From positions 1-64,000 of the forward strand of contig CAXAZF010000010.1 of the NCBI GenBank assembly GCA_963973455.1: a stretch of 64,000 nucleotides of DNA, given 5' to 3'. Under the pieces are notes generated by a model that was not told where the DNA came from, made no database searches, and saw only the letters and a list, made by a program, of their open reading frames with translations. Made by a program: the position numbers and the translations under genes. Positions within the stretch are counted from its first letter, which is position 1, and each line of letters opens with the position of its first letter. Positions 53,668-62,034 of this stretch are shown here, piece after piece. The stretch is from Marixanthomonas sp002364245 (GTDB lineage Bacteria; Bacteroidota; Bacteroidia; Flavobacteriales; Flavobacteriaceae).

Positions 53668-53685
53668 AATCATAAACCTATGATT
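53668..53685. promoter_or_regulatory. Candidate operator between the haemoglobin unit and the Crp/Fnr gene
   Basis: AATCATA-aacc-TATGATT is a perfect palindrome with seven-base arms and a four-base spacer, the size expected for a Crp/Fnr dimer site. The regulator's start ATG (53680-53682) lies inside the right arm, so binding could repress the regulator itself and act on the divergent promoter at 53629. Confidence 0.5.
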
Positions 53686-54267
53686 GATGAAGATATTCTT
53701 TTTGAGTACGAAGCAGATCTGATTGAATACACAGCAGAAGAAGTGATTTTTTCTGAAAATCAACGTGCTTTATTTTACTTTCAAGTGCAATACGGGGCCG
53801 TAAAAATGTACAACCTCAACGAGGATGGAAAAGAGTTTGTGCAAGGGATGTTTGGGGATGGCGAAAGTTTTGGTGAACCTCCTCTGTTTGGTGATTTCAA
53901 GTATCCTGCTTCGGCGAAGGCCATTAGCGATGTGAGTATTATCAAACTGGGAAAAGAGTCGTTCTTCTCGCTTCTGAAAAACCACTTTGATGTTCACTTG
54001 CAAATGACGGCCACACTCTCACGCAGATTGAGCTACAAGGCCATGATAATGAAAGAAATATCTGTCTACCCACCAGAACACCGTGTATTGACAGTAATCA
54101 ACTTTTTAAAGCAAAAAGATGGCAGTCCAGCTGACTATCAAGTAGAATTGACTCGTCAACAGATAGCAGACCTAACTGGGCTTCGGGTAGAAACGGTTAT
54201 TCGGGCTGTAAAAAAGCTAGAAGAAGATAAAGAAATTAAAATAATCAACCGAAAAATACATCGGTAA
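53680..54267 (+). CDS. Crp/Fnr-family transcriptional regulator
   Basis: A 195-residue protein with a cyclic-nucleotide-binding-type beta-roll (about 10-115, GESFGEPPLFGDFKYPASAKA) and a C-terminal winged helix with LTRQQIADLTGLRVETVIRAVKKLEED. There is no N-terminal Cys cluster, so it is not an Fnr-type iron-sulfur sensor; the ligand may be a haem, NO or a nucleotide. It is divergent from the haemoglobin unit and shares the palindrome at 53668. Confidence 0.9.
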   Translation: MIDEDILFEYEADLIEYTAEEVIFSENQRALFYFQVQYGAVKMYNLNEDGKEFVQGMFGDGESFGEPPLFGDFKYPASAKAISDVSIIKLGKESFFSLLKNHFDVHLQMTATLSRRLSYKAMIMKEISVYPPEHRVLTVINFLKQKDGSPADYQVELTRQQIADLTGLRVETVIRAVKKLEEDKEIKIINRKIHR

Positions 54268-54296
54268 AAAACCAAAAAGTTAGTACCTTCGGCAGT

Positions 54297-55061
54297 ATGT
54301 TAGACGTAGTTATTTTAGGATTTGGAAACATTGGAAGCAATTTATGCAATGCATTAGATAATTCATCGCAATCATCAGTTATTCAGGTATTTAACAGAAA
54401 TTTAATTGAGTTGCCCAACAACCTAAAGTCTATTCCGTTTACTTCAGATATTTCAAAAATCAAAGAAGCAGATGTTTATATTATCGCCATCCCAGATGAT
54501 TCGATTGCCGACTTCTCTGCGACCTTACCATTTAATGATAAATTGGTGGTGCATACCTCAGGGAGTGTCCCTATGCAAGCCCTTGACGGAAAGAATAAAA
54601 AAGGGGTGTTTTATCCGTTGCAAACCTTCACCAAAAACAATTTGGTCGATTTTTCTGAAATCCCAATTTGTATAGAAGCTGAAGAAGAAACCGATTTAAA
54701 GTTACTTAGAACCTTAGGTGAAAGCATTTCAAAGAATGTGACAGAGGTTTCTTCTGAAGATAGAAAGACACTTCACCTTGCCGCAGTGTTTGTAAATAAC
54801 TTCGTAAATCACATGTATCACATTTCAGAAGACATTTTAAAAGAAAGCAATCTAGATTTTGAATTATTGAAACCCCTAATAGCCGAAACAGCAAACAAAA
54901 TAAAAGGCCTTACACCAACACAAGCCCAGACCGGCCCTGCTAAACGGAATGACCTAAAAACAATTGAAAATCATTTACATTTGTTGAAAGATAGTCCGTA
55001 TACGGACGTTTATCAATACTTAACAGAGGCAATACAAAACACCTATGGAAAAAAGCTATAA
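54297..55061 (+). CDS. DUF2520-family Rossmann-fold protein
   Basis: A 254-residue protein with a nucleotide-binding N-terminus (VVILGFGNIGSNL, 4-16), then IIAIPDDSIADF and HTSGSVPMQAL, which resemble the ProC/F420-dependent NADP oxidoreductase fold. The C-terminal helical DUF2520 part has AAVFVNNFVNHMY and LTPTQAQTGPAKRND. The reaction is unknown. It overlaps the KdsC-like gene by 17 bases, which suggests translational coupling. Confidence 0.85.
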   Translation: MLDVVILGFGNIGSNLCNALDNSSQSSVIQVFNRNLIELPNNLKSIPFTSDISKIKEADVYIIAIPDDSIADFSATLPFNDKLVVHTSGSVPMQALDGKNKKGVFYPLQTFTKNNLVDFSEIPICIEAEEETDLKLLRTLGESISKNVTEVSSEDRKTLHLAAVFVNNFVNHMYHISEDILKESNLDFELLKPLIAETANKIKGLTPTQAQTGPAKRNDLKTIENHLHLLKDSPYTDVYQYLTEAIQNTYGKKL

Positions 55062-55578
55062 AGAATACCTTAACCAAATCACCACCTTTATTTTTGATGT
55101 GGACGGCGTCCTTACCGATGGCTCCATAAGCATCACTACCGAAGGCGAAATGTACCGTACCATGCATACCAAGGACGGATTTGCCCTAAAAACGGCATTA
55201 GACAAAGGGTTTAATGTATGTATCATCAGCGGCGGAACCAACGAAGGCGTGCGTGCAAGACTACGCGGACTCGGTATTACCGATATTTACCTAGGAGCAC
55301 ACCACAAAACCGATACGATGGATGAATATCTGGATGTATACGATATTAAACACGAAAACGTACTCTATATGGGTGATGATATCCCAGATCTATACGTGAT
55401 GCAAGAGATCGGGTTGCCGTGTTGTCCGCAAGATGCCGTACCGGAAATTAAAGCGATTTCAAAATATGTATCCCATAAAAAAGGGGGAAAAGGATGTGTT
55501 CGCGATGTTATTGAGCAAGTACTTAAAGTACAGGGCAAATGGATTAAGAAAGAAAATGCAAGTGCCAAGTATGATTAA
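55045..55578 (+). CDS. KdsC-like HAD phosphatase
   Basis: A 177-residue HAD-superfamily phosphatase of the C0 type. DVDGVLTDG contains the nucleophile Asp and general acid Asp; later motifs are IISGG and MGDDIPDLYVM. KdsC removes phosphate from Kdo-8-phosphate for lipopolysaccharide. The other Kdo genes are not nearby, so the substrate is inferred from family only. It overlaps the DUF2520 gene. Confidence 0.88.
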   Translation: MEKSYKEYLNQITTFIFDVDGVLTDGSISITTEGEMYRTMHTKDGFALKTALDKGFNVCIISGGTNEGVRARLRGLGITDIYLGAHHKTDTMDEYLDVYDIKHENVLYMGDDIPDLYVMQEIGLPCCPQDAVPEIKAISKYVSHKKGGKGCVRDVIEQVLKVQGKWIKKENASAKYD

Positions 55579-55639
55579 ATAACTTTCTTTATAACTTTAA
55601 GTTACCTACTATCAGTTTATTTAATTTGAAAACTAAAAC

Positions 55640-55676
55640 ATCCCCCTAACCCCCTTCGAAGGGGGAATGTCATCCT
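55640..55676. repeat. REP-like palindrome between the KdsC-like and UbiA genes
   Basis: CCCCCTTCGAAGGGGG (55650-55665) is a perfect eight-plus-eight palindrome, preceded by ACATCCCCCTAA and followed by AATGT. It looks like a short dispersed repeat; only this copy occurs in the window. Confidence 0.55.
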
Positions 55677-55695
55677 AATAAAAGATTCTGTTTCT

Positions 55696-56607
55696 TTGAA
55701 GTATTTACAACTCACCAGACCTATAAACTTACTGTTAATCGCATTGGTTCAAGTGCTGATTAAATACAGCCTTTTTGAGCCTTTTAATGCAGTCACTGCA
55801 CTATCCGGTTTACATTTTTCTCTATTAGTAATTGCAACGGTCTGTATTGCTGCTGGGGGTAATATCATCAACGATATCTACGATGCCGATATTGACCGTA
55901 TCAACAAACCGAAAAAAGTGATTGTTGGGAAAACTATTTCAGGAAGGAATGCTAGTACGTTTTACGTTATTCTTACTACCCTAGGAGTAGGTGTTGGGTT
56001 TTATCTTGCCAATACTATAGGCAAGCCTATATATGCAACGCTTTTCATCGGTATTGCTGCGTTATTATATCTTTATGCCACGTACCTTAAAACCATATTG
56101 CTTGCAGGTACGATTTTAGTGTCTGTATTGGTCGCCATGAGTATTATTATCGTGGGGCTTTTTGACCTTGTTCCGGTTACCAACCCTAGCAACGAGGCAT
56201 CCCAATGGGAAGTGTTTAAAATAAGCTTAGAATACGCTCTGTTCGCTTTTATTATAAACTTTATACGCGAATTGGTAAAAGACCTACAGGACATTAATGG
56301 TGATAAGAATGGCGGTAAAAGCACCCTGCCTATTGCCATTGGCCGAAGCCGCGCCACTACAGTTGTATTTGCTTTAGGGGCTATCACAACGCTTTCTGTT
56401 ATTGGTTATATGTATGTTTTTTTATACGCATACACCTCAGCCGTTTTATATTTCCTCTTTTTTGTAGTCGCCCCGCTTCTATTCTTTTGCATCAAATCTT
56501 TTGAAGCCGAAAAAACCAAACACTACGCACTTTTGTCCATACTTTTAAAGATTATTATGCTTACAGGTATGTGCGCTATGCTATTGTATCCTTTTGTAAT
56601 TTTATAA
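55696..56607 (+). CDS. UbiA-family prenyltransferase, geranylgeranylglycerol-phosphate transferase-like
   Basis: A 303-residue integral membrane protein with about nine helices. The two Asp-rich motifs of UbiA enzymes are NDIYDADIDRINKPKK (59-75) and, later, VKDLQDINGDKNGGKSTLP. The wording is closest to the geranylgeranylglycerol-phosphate geranylgeranyltransferase group that makes archaeal-type ether lipids; many Bacteroidota carry such a gene and other prenylation substrates are possible. Translation appears to start at TTG (55696). Confidence 0.85.
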   Translation: MKYLQLTRPINLLLIALVQVLIKYSLFEPFNAVTALSGLHFSLLVIATVCIAAGGNIINDIYDADIDRINKPKKVIVGKTISGRNASTFYVILTTLGVGVGFYLANTIGKPIYATLFIGIAALLYLYATYLKTILLAGTILVSVLVAMSIIIVGLFDLVPVTNPSNEASQWEVFKISLEYALFAFIINFIRELVKDLQDINGDKNGGKSTLPIAIGRSRATTVVFALGAITTLSVIGYMYVFLYAYTSAVLYFLFFVVAPLLFFCIKSFEAEKTKHYALLSILLKIIMLTGMCAMLLYPFVIL

Positions 56608-57027
56608 TTGAAATATAAGAAAAGAGAAAAAAGAGGAAAGAAAAAAGAGAGAAACTTTAACACCAATTATTATGAAATACATAATTACAAAAACTTAAAA
56701 ATATGGAAGTTAGGTCTTGAAATTGCATTGGAGATTTCCGATATCCTTAAAACATTCCCAAGTGATGAACGATACGCCCTTACTTCACAAATAAACAGAT
56801 GCTCTATTTCTATTCCCAGTAATATTGCTGAAGGTTCTGCAAGAACTGAAAAGACCTTCTCGCACTATTTAGATATCGCATTGGGATCTTCTTTTGAACT
56901 AGGAACTCAATTACTTATAGCACATCATAAAAATTATATCACCCAAGAAAAATTATCGTTCTTTGAAGATAAAATTACCGAATGGCAAAAAATGACGATG
57001 GGCTTTCAAAACAAACTGAAGCAATAG
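56608..57027 (+). CDS. S23-family four-helix-bundle protein (start unresolved)
   Basis: 139 residues from the TTG at 56608. The recognisable part begins at HNYKNLKIWKLGLEIALEI (about residue 25) and contains the family core TSQINRCSISIPSNIAEGSAR and FLDIALGSSFELGTQL-like text. Relatives are the S23 proteins found in intervening sequences of 23S rRNA and the Avd partners of diversity-generating retroelements; stand-alone copies are frequent in Bacteroidota. No in-frame ATG exists near the true start, and the first 15 residues merely translate a purine tract. The gene separates the UbiA gene from maf. Confidence 0.75.
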   Translation: MKYKKREKRGKKKERNFNTNYYEIHNYKNLKIWKLGLEIALEISDILKTFPSDERYALTSQINRCSISIPSNIAEGSARTEKTFSHYLDIALGSSFELGTQLLIAHHKNYITQEKLSFFEDKITEWQKMTMGFQNKLKQ

Positions 57028-57046
57028 CTTCTAGTCTTTTTTCTCT
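56623..57046. repeat. Inverted repeat flanking the four-helix-bundle gene
   Basis: AGAGAAAAAAGA (56623-56634) is the exact reverse complement of TCTTTTTTCTCT (57035-57046). They sit within a 38-base purine run (56617-56654) and a pyrimidine-rich tract (57035-57065). Paired in RNA, they would enclose the whole gene. Confidence 0.5.
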
Positions 57047-57072
57047 ATTCTATTTTCTTTATTCTAATAATT

Positions 57073-57660
57073 ATGCTGAAACAAAAACTATTCAACCATA
57101 ACATCATCCTTGCTTCTGGATCGCCAAGACGACAAAACTTTTTTAAAGAATTGGGTATTCCCTTTACCATCGATGTACGTAAGGTTGTTGAAACCTACCC
57201 TAAAGAGTTAAAGGGAACCGAGATAACCGACTACCTTTCGCAGCTTAAAGCTTCTGAGTTTAAAGAGCTTTCTGAAACTGATATCCTTATCACCAGTGAT
57301 ACCATTGTTTGGAAAGAAGGCAAGGCCATGGAAAAACCCAGGGATGCCGCACACGCTAAAGAAATGTTAGCCGATTTAAGTGGTAAATTTCACGAAGTGA
57401 TTACATCAGTATGTTTTACGGGGGCTGACTTTCAAAAAACGGTTAATGAAACCACCCAAGTATGGTTTTCAGAACTTTCAGAAGAAGAAATCAATCACTA
57501 TGTCGATACCTACCAACCCTTCGATAAAGCGGGTGCTTATGGTATTCAGGAATGGATTGGGTATATTGGTATTGACAAGATTGAAGGGTCTTTCTTTAAC
57601 GTAATGGGGCTTCCTACAAGATTAGTGTATAAAACCTTATTGGAGCTTACGGCTAAATAA
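57073..57660 (+). CDS. Maf-family nucleotide pyrophosphatase
   Basis: A 195-residue enzyme of the Maf/YhdE family, which hydrolyses non-canonical or modified nucleoside triphosphates and so protects the nucleotide pool. The phosphate-binding start LASGSPRRQ is complete, as are TSDTIVW, MEKPRDAAHAKEM and GAYGIQEWIG. The length is typical. It follows the S23-type insertion and leads into a lipoprotein gene. Confidence 0.92.
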   Translation: MLKQKLFNHNIILASGSPRRQNFFKELGIPFTIDVRKVVETYPKELKGTEITDYLSQLKASEFKELSETDILITSDTIVWKEGKAMEKPRDAAHAKEMLADLSGKFHEVITSVCFTGADFQKTVNETTQVWFSELSEEEINHYVDTYQPFDKAGAYGIQEWIGYIGIDKIEGSFFNVMGLPTRLVYKTLLELTAK

Positions 57661-57706
57661 TTAAAATTCTTTTGTTTTTCCATATCTTTAATAGCAAATT
57701 AAAACG

Positions 57707-58654
57707 ATGACCAAAACATCTAAATACGTTCTATACAAAGTAATATTTTTTATAGGTATTGCTTTTTTTTGTCATTCTTGTAAGGAATCGGAACATAACT
57801 TAATTCCTAATAGCAATACAGAAGAAGCCGATACCATTTCCGATAACCGTCAATTACCAGCCCAGTTTAAAGACTATTGGTATGCTGGTAAAGCAGAATT
57901 GACTTCCTATCAACTTATGCAAGAACGCTATGGTGAAATCCGTCAAGGGATGGCCGTCACCGTATTTGTTACCGAAGACTTCCTTCCCGATGTGCAGGTA
58001 AAAGCCAATACGCAGTCTGGTGAGAATGTTTCCGTATTAAAGCTGAATAAAACCAAGAAGTTTACCACTGGCATTTATCCGTATTCTATCATGACGAGCA
58101 CGTTTAACCCAGTTAAAAAACCTCAACACGCCTTAAAGATTAGCAACTCGGTGCAAGAATGGTGCGGACAGGTATATATGCAACTGAATAATCGAAAAGA
58201 CTTCAATATCGTTTCCCATTCCTATTTTGAAGGAGAAGCAGACCAAGAGCTAACCCTCGATAAAACTTGGTTGGAAGACGAACTTTGGAACTTAGTACGA
58301 ATCAACCCTGAAGAGTTACCAACCGGAGATATGGAGGTAATCCCTTCATTCGAGTCTATCAGGTTGCGACATAAAGAAATAAAAGCCTATCGCGCGCACG
58401 CCAATATTAAACAGGGTGACTCGCTTTCTATGTACTCATTGCACTACCCTATGTTAGAGCGAGAGCTCATTATTTATTTTAACAGTGATTTCCCATATGA
58501 AATAGAAAAATGGGAGGAAACCAATGGTACTCAACCCAACGATAGTACGCGCTTAAAAACCACTGCCCATAAAATAAAACGTATCCGTAATGATTATTGG
58601 AATATGAACAGAAACCAAGATGCCGGACTTCGTGATACGTTAGGTCTTAAATAA
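57707..58654 (+). CDS. Conserved lipoprotein of unknown function
   Basis: A 315-residue protein with a lipoprotein signal ending CHSC (Cys25). The mature part contains ARELTSYQLMQERYGE-like text and several aromatic-rich stretches (WYAGKAELTSYQLMQERYG, NDYWNMNRNQDAGLRD) but no catalytic motif that I recognise. It is located between Maf and an MscS channel, a common order in flavobacteria. It is anchored in the outer or inner membrane. Confidence 0.75.
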   Translation: MTKTSKYVLYKVIFFIGIAFFCHSCKESEHNLIPNSNTEEADTISDNRQLPAQFKDYWYAGKAELTSYQLMQERYGEIRQGMAVTVFVTEDFLPDVQVKANTQSGENVSVLKLNKTKKFTTGIYPYSIMTSTFNPVKKPQHALKISNSVQEWCGQVYMQLNNRKDFNIVSHSYFEGEADQELTLDKTWLEDELWNLVRINPEELPTGDMEVIPSFESIRLRHKEIKAYRAHANIKQGDSLSMYSLHYPMLERELIIYFNSDFPYEIEKWEETNGTQPNDSTRLKTTAHKIKRIRNDYWNMNRNQDAGLRDTLGLK

Positions 58655-58661
58655 TAGTTAT

Positions 58662-59231
58662 ATGAATTTAGAGTTATATTTCCCTCAGTTACTAAAATCT
58701 GTTTTTATCGTACTGCTTTTTTTAGCGCTACGCTATATGGCCATTAATGTAATTAAGCGATATGCCAATAAGTTTGAACGCTTAGAACACCGCACGGGTT
58801 TGATTATGAAACACGTAAATTTTTCGGTTATCTTCTTTATCGTGCTTTGTTTAATCTTAATTTGGGGTGTAGAGATTAAAGACCTGGGGTTGGTTATGTC
58901 TTCTGTATTTGCAGTCATTGGAGTTGGCTTTTTTGCCCAATGGTCCATTTTAAGTAACATTACCAGCGGAGTAATTATGTTCTTTACCTTTCCTTATAAA
59001 ATAGGCGATTATATTAAGATACACGACAAAGAGTTTCCGTATGAAGGGATGATAGAGGATATTAAAAGCTTTCACGTGATGGTACGTACCAAAGAAAATG
59101 AGCTCATCACCTACCCTAACAGTATGATGTTGCAAAAAGGAGTGACGGTAATCAAGGCCGAAGATTATCATGAAATGGCGCTTCAAGATGAAGAACATGA
59201 TAAAAACCTTACAGATCACGGTACTGACTAA
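58662..59231 (+). CDS. Small MscS-type mechanosensitive channel
   Basis: A 189-residue protein with two or three membrane helices, then the MscS pore helix and beta domain: VFAVIGVGFFAQWSILSNITSGVIMFF and YKIGDYIKIHDKEF. Short family members like this open under membrane tension to release solutes. It starts seven bases after the lipoprotein gene and ends the operon. Confidence 0.9.
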   Translation: MNLELYFPQLLKSVFIVLLFLALRYMAINVIKRYANKFERLEHRTGLIMKHVNFSVIFFIVLCLILIWGVEIKDLGLVMSSVFAVIGVGFFAQWSILSNITSGVIMFFTFPYKIGDYIKIHDKEFPYEGMIEDIKSFHVMVRTKENELITYPNSMMLQKGVTVIKAEDYHEMALQDEEHDKNLTDHGTD

Positions 59232-59393
59232 TTGCCTCGATCGCATATAAGCTGTATCGTTTTAGCGGAATGACACTACATAAACAGGTCAGTGAATCCC
59301 TTTAATGTACTATATAGTCTGTTTTATTTTTTCTTTCAGCAAAGCGATCTTTCTTCTTTGTAAATACACTACTTTTTTCACTATATAATTTGG

Positions 59394-59401
59394 TATATTT
59401 G
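59394..59401 (+). promoter_or_regulatory. -7 element TATATTTG for the PIG-L gene
   Basis: TATATTTG matches TAnnTTTG and lies 30 bases before the preferred start codon at 59432. The 158-base spacer before it shows no gene. Confidence 0.55.
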
Positions 59402-59431
59402 GTTTTTTCAGAAAAAAACACACCAAATACT

Positions 59432-61921
59432 ATGCGCAACCTTCTTACTGTACTGCTTCTGTTAAGTATCAGTGCAACCGCCTGCTTCGCTCAACAACCT
59501 CAAAAACCAACTGCTTCTGAAATTTACCACGACCTTCAGCAACTCAACTTCTTAGGGTCGGCTATGTACATTGCAGCACATCCCGATGATGAAAACACTC
59601 GGTTGATTTCCTATTTGGTAAACGATGTGCATGCGCGTACAGCGTATCTATCTTTAACGCGTGGTGATGGGGGACAAAACTTAGTGGGTCCTGAGATTCG
59701 CGAGTTGCTTGGTGTAATTCGAACCCAAGAATTATTGGCAGCACGTCGTACCGATGGCGGACAGCAGTTATTTACACGTGCCAATGATTTTGGATATTCC
59801 AAAACCCCAGAGGAGACATTGGCTATTTGGAACAAAGACGAAGTGTTGAGTGACGTGGTACGCGCCATTCGAAAATTTAAGCCCGATGTTATTATCAACC
59901 GTTTCGATCACCGCAGTCCAGGTTCTACCCACGGGCACCACACCTCATCAGCTATGTTGAGTGTAGAGGCGTTCGATTTGGTAAACAACCCCAACAGCTA
60001 CCCTGAAACAGCCAACACCTTTGGCACGTGGCAACCCAAACGTTTATTTTTTAATACCAGCTGGTGGTTCTACGGAAGCCAAGAAAAGTTTGAACAAGCA
60101 GACAAAACTAATTTAGTGGAAGTACAGACCGGAAGCTATTTTCCTTCATTGGGCTTGTCTAACGGAGAGATTGCTTCCTTAAGCCGAAGCATGCATAAGT
60201 CACAAGGGTTTGGCAGCACCGGTACCCGCGGAAACCAAAATGAATGGCTGGAATTCTTAAAAGGTGATTTTAAAGAAGGAAACAATAACTTGTTTGAAGG
60301 CATTGACACCTCTTGGTCGCGTATTGAAGGCGGTGAAACCATTGGTGGTATTTTATATCCACTGGAAGATAATTTTGACTTTAAAGATCCATCCAGAATG
60401 CTCCGTCCCTTGCTACAAGCGTATGAATTGGTCAAAAATATTGAAGACGACCATTGGCGAACCATAAAAACAAAACAACTGGAACAGTTGATTATTGACT
60501 GCGGTGGTATTTTTGTTGAAGCAGTCGCCCAGAGCAATTCCATTATACCCGGTGAAAAATACAATGCAGATTTTGAGATTATAAACCGTAGTGACTTTCC
60601 TATGGAATTAGCCTCTATTACCTATCCTTCAGGAAAGACAATTGTAGCCGAGAACAAAACTTTGGCCCCAAATGAGAAACACACCCTGGAAGCCACTTTG
60701 TATTCTGAGAATAAAACAAACTCAGGTCCGTATTGGTTACGTGAAAAAGGAACCTTAGGGATGTACAAGGCCCCTAAAAACGTAATAGGCGAACCAGAAA
60801 CCGCAGCACCCGAACAGGTGATCTTCAATTTAGAGTTAAGTGATACAAAGATTTCAGTAAAACGAAATATAGTCTATAAATACAACGACCCCGTAAAAGG
60901 AGAGGTATATCAACCGCTTGAGGTCTTACCAGAAGCTACTTCCAGTATTTCAGAGAAAGTCATTATTTTTTCTTCAAAAGATGCGCAAAACATCCCCGTA
61001 ACCATAAAAGCAGGGCGTGATAACGCAAATGGAACAGTGCAATTAAACCATCCTGATGGTTGGGAAGTCAAACCTGCACAACCTACCTTCAATATTGCTA
61101 AAAAGGGAGATGAGCAAACCATCGTATTTACGGTAACCCCTCCTAAAAATCAAAGTGAAGGCTATATAAGACCCTTGGTATCTATGGGAGATGATTTTTT
61201 TGATAAGGAATTGATCTCAATCGATTATGAGCATATCCCCTATCAACGGGTATTGCTTCCTTCCGAAGCAAAAGTAGTACGTATTGATATTAAAAAGGAA
61301 GGGGAATCCATTGGGTACATCGAGGGTGCTGGCGATGCCATCCCAGAAAGCTTACAGCAAATTGGATACCAAGTAACCACTATTCCGCCATCAAACATCA
61401 CCTATAATAACCTTAAAAAATTTGATGCTGTGGTTGTGGGGATTAGGGCATACAACACTGTGCCCGAACTCGCTTTTAAACAAGCTGCTTTTAATACATA
61501 TGTACAAGAAGGAGGGACCTTGTTAGTACAGTATAACACCAGCCACCGAATGGTAACCGAGGACATTGCCCCGTATTCCTTATCGCTATCTCGCGAGCGG
61601 GTAACGGATGAAAACAGTCCTGTTACCTTTTTAGCGCCCGATCATCCAGTGCTAAACGAACCCAATAAAATTACCCAAGCCGACTTTACAGGTTGGGTGC
61701 AAGAGCGAGGCTTGTATTTCCCCGATGAATGGGTACCTAAGTTTGTCCCTATTTTAGGGATGAACGACAAAGATGCCCCTCAGACCAAAGGTTCGTTGTT
61801 AGTTGCCGAGTACGGCAAGGGACATTACATCTATACCGGCTTAAGTTTCTTTAGGGAATTACCGGCTGGAGTGGCAGGTGCTTACCGTTTATTTGCAAAT
61901 CTATTATCCTTAGGCAATTAA
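59432..61921 (+). CDS. PIG-L/LmbE-type deacetylase with C-terminal domains
   Basis: 829 residues when started at the ATG at 59432; a GTG-like frame 14 codons upstream overlaps the promoter. A signal peptide ends CFAQ. The catalytic domain (about 35-260) has the zinc motif AHPDDE, the HRSPGSTHGHHTSS segment with further ligands and general base, and removes an N-acetyl group from glucosamine-type sugars. The C-terminal part (about 630-829) resembles a ThuA/class I glutamine amidotransferase-like fold (FDAVVVGIRAYNTVPEL, YVQEGGTLLVQYNTS). Secreted and probably active on surface or environmental glycans. Confidence 0.85.
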   Translation: MRNLLTVLLLLSISATACFAQQPQKPTASEIYHDLQQLNFLGSAMYIAAHPDDENTRLISYLVNDVHARTAYLSLTRGDGGQNLVGPEIRELLGVIRTQELLAARRTDGGQQLFTRANDFGYSKTPEETLAIWNKDEVLSDVVRAIRKFKPDVIINRFDHRSPGSTHGHHTSSAMLSVEAFDLVNNPNSYPETANTFGTWQPKRLFFNTSWWFYGSQEKFEQADKTNLVEVQTGSYFPSLGLSNGEIASLSRSMHKSQGFGSTGTRGNQNEWLEFLKGDFKEGNNNLFEGIDTSWSRIEGGETIGGILYPLEDNFDFKDPSRMLRPLLQAYELVKNIEDDHWRTIKTKQLEQLIIDCGGIFVEAVAQSNSIIPGEKYNADFEIINRSDFPMELASITYPSGKTIVAENKTLAPNEKHTLEATLYSENKTNSGPYWLREKGTLGMYKAPKNVIGEPETAAPEQVIFNLELSDTKISVKRNIVYKYNDPVKGEVYQPLEVLPEATSSISEKVIIFSSKDAQNIPVTIKAGRDNANGTVQLNHPDGWEVKPAQPTFNIAKKGDEQTIVFTVTPPKNQSEGYIRPLVSMGDDFFDKELISIDYEHIPYQRVLLPSEAKVVRIDIKKEGESIGYIEGAGDAIPESLQQIGYQVTTIPPSNITYNNLKKFDAVVVGIRAYNTVPELAFKQAAFNTYVQEGGTLLVQYNTSHRMVTEDIAPYSLSLSRERVTDENSPVTFLAPDHPVLNEPNKITQADFTGWVQERGLYFPDEWVPKFVPILGMNDKDAPQTKGSLLVAEYGKGHYIYTGLSFFRELPAGVAGAYRLFANLLSLGN

Positions 61922-61923
61922 TT

Positions 61924-62034
61924 ATGAGTGATTCAACCAACAAACCGGTAAAGAAATGGAGTTACGTAGCTGTGATTGTCCTTAATACCGTATATATTAT
62001 TTTGTTTTATTTTCTAATGCAAAGCTTTTCCTAA
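61924..62034 (+). CDS. Small 36-residue membrane protein preceding the SSS symporter
   Basis: A 36-codon frame, MSDSTNKPVKKW to YFLMQSFS, with one helix at about 13-33. Its stop TAA shares an A with the symporter start (TAATG, 62032-62036), and it begins two bases after the PIG-L stop. The overlap supports translation of both. It may be a small partner subunit like those of some SSS transporters. Confidence 0.6.
   Translation: MSDSTNKPVKKWSYVAVIVLNTVYIILFYFLMQSFS

Noticed and set aside
54284..54296. TACCTTCG immediately before the DUF2520 start, suggesting a leaderless transcript.
   Set aside because: The box has one mismatch, no -33 partner, and the gene is 29 bases after the Crp/Fnr gene and may be co-transcribed.
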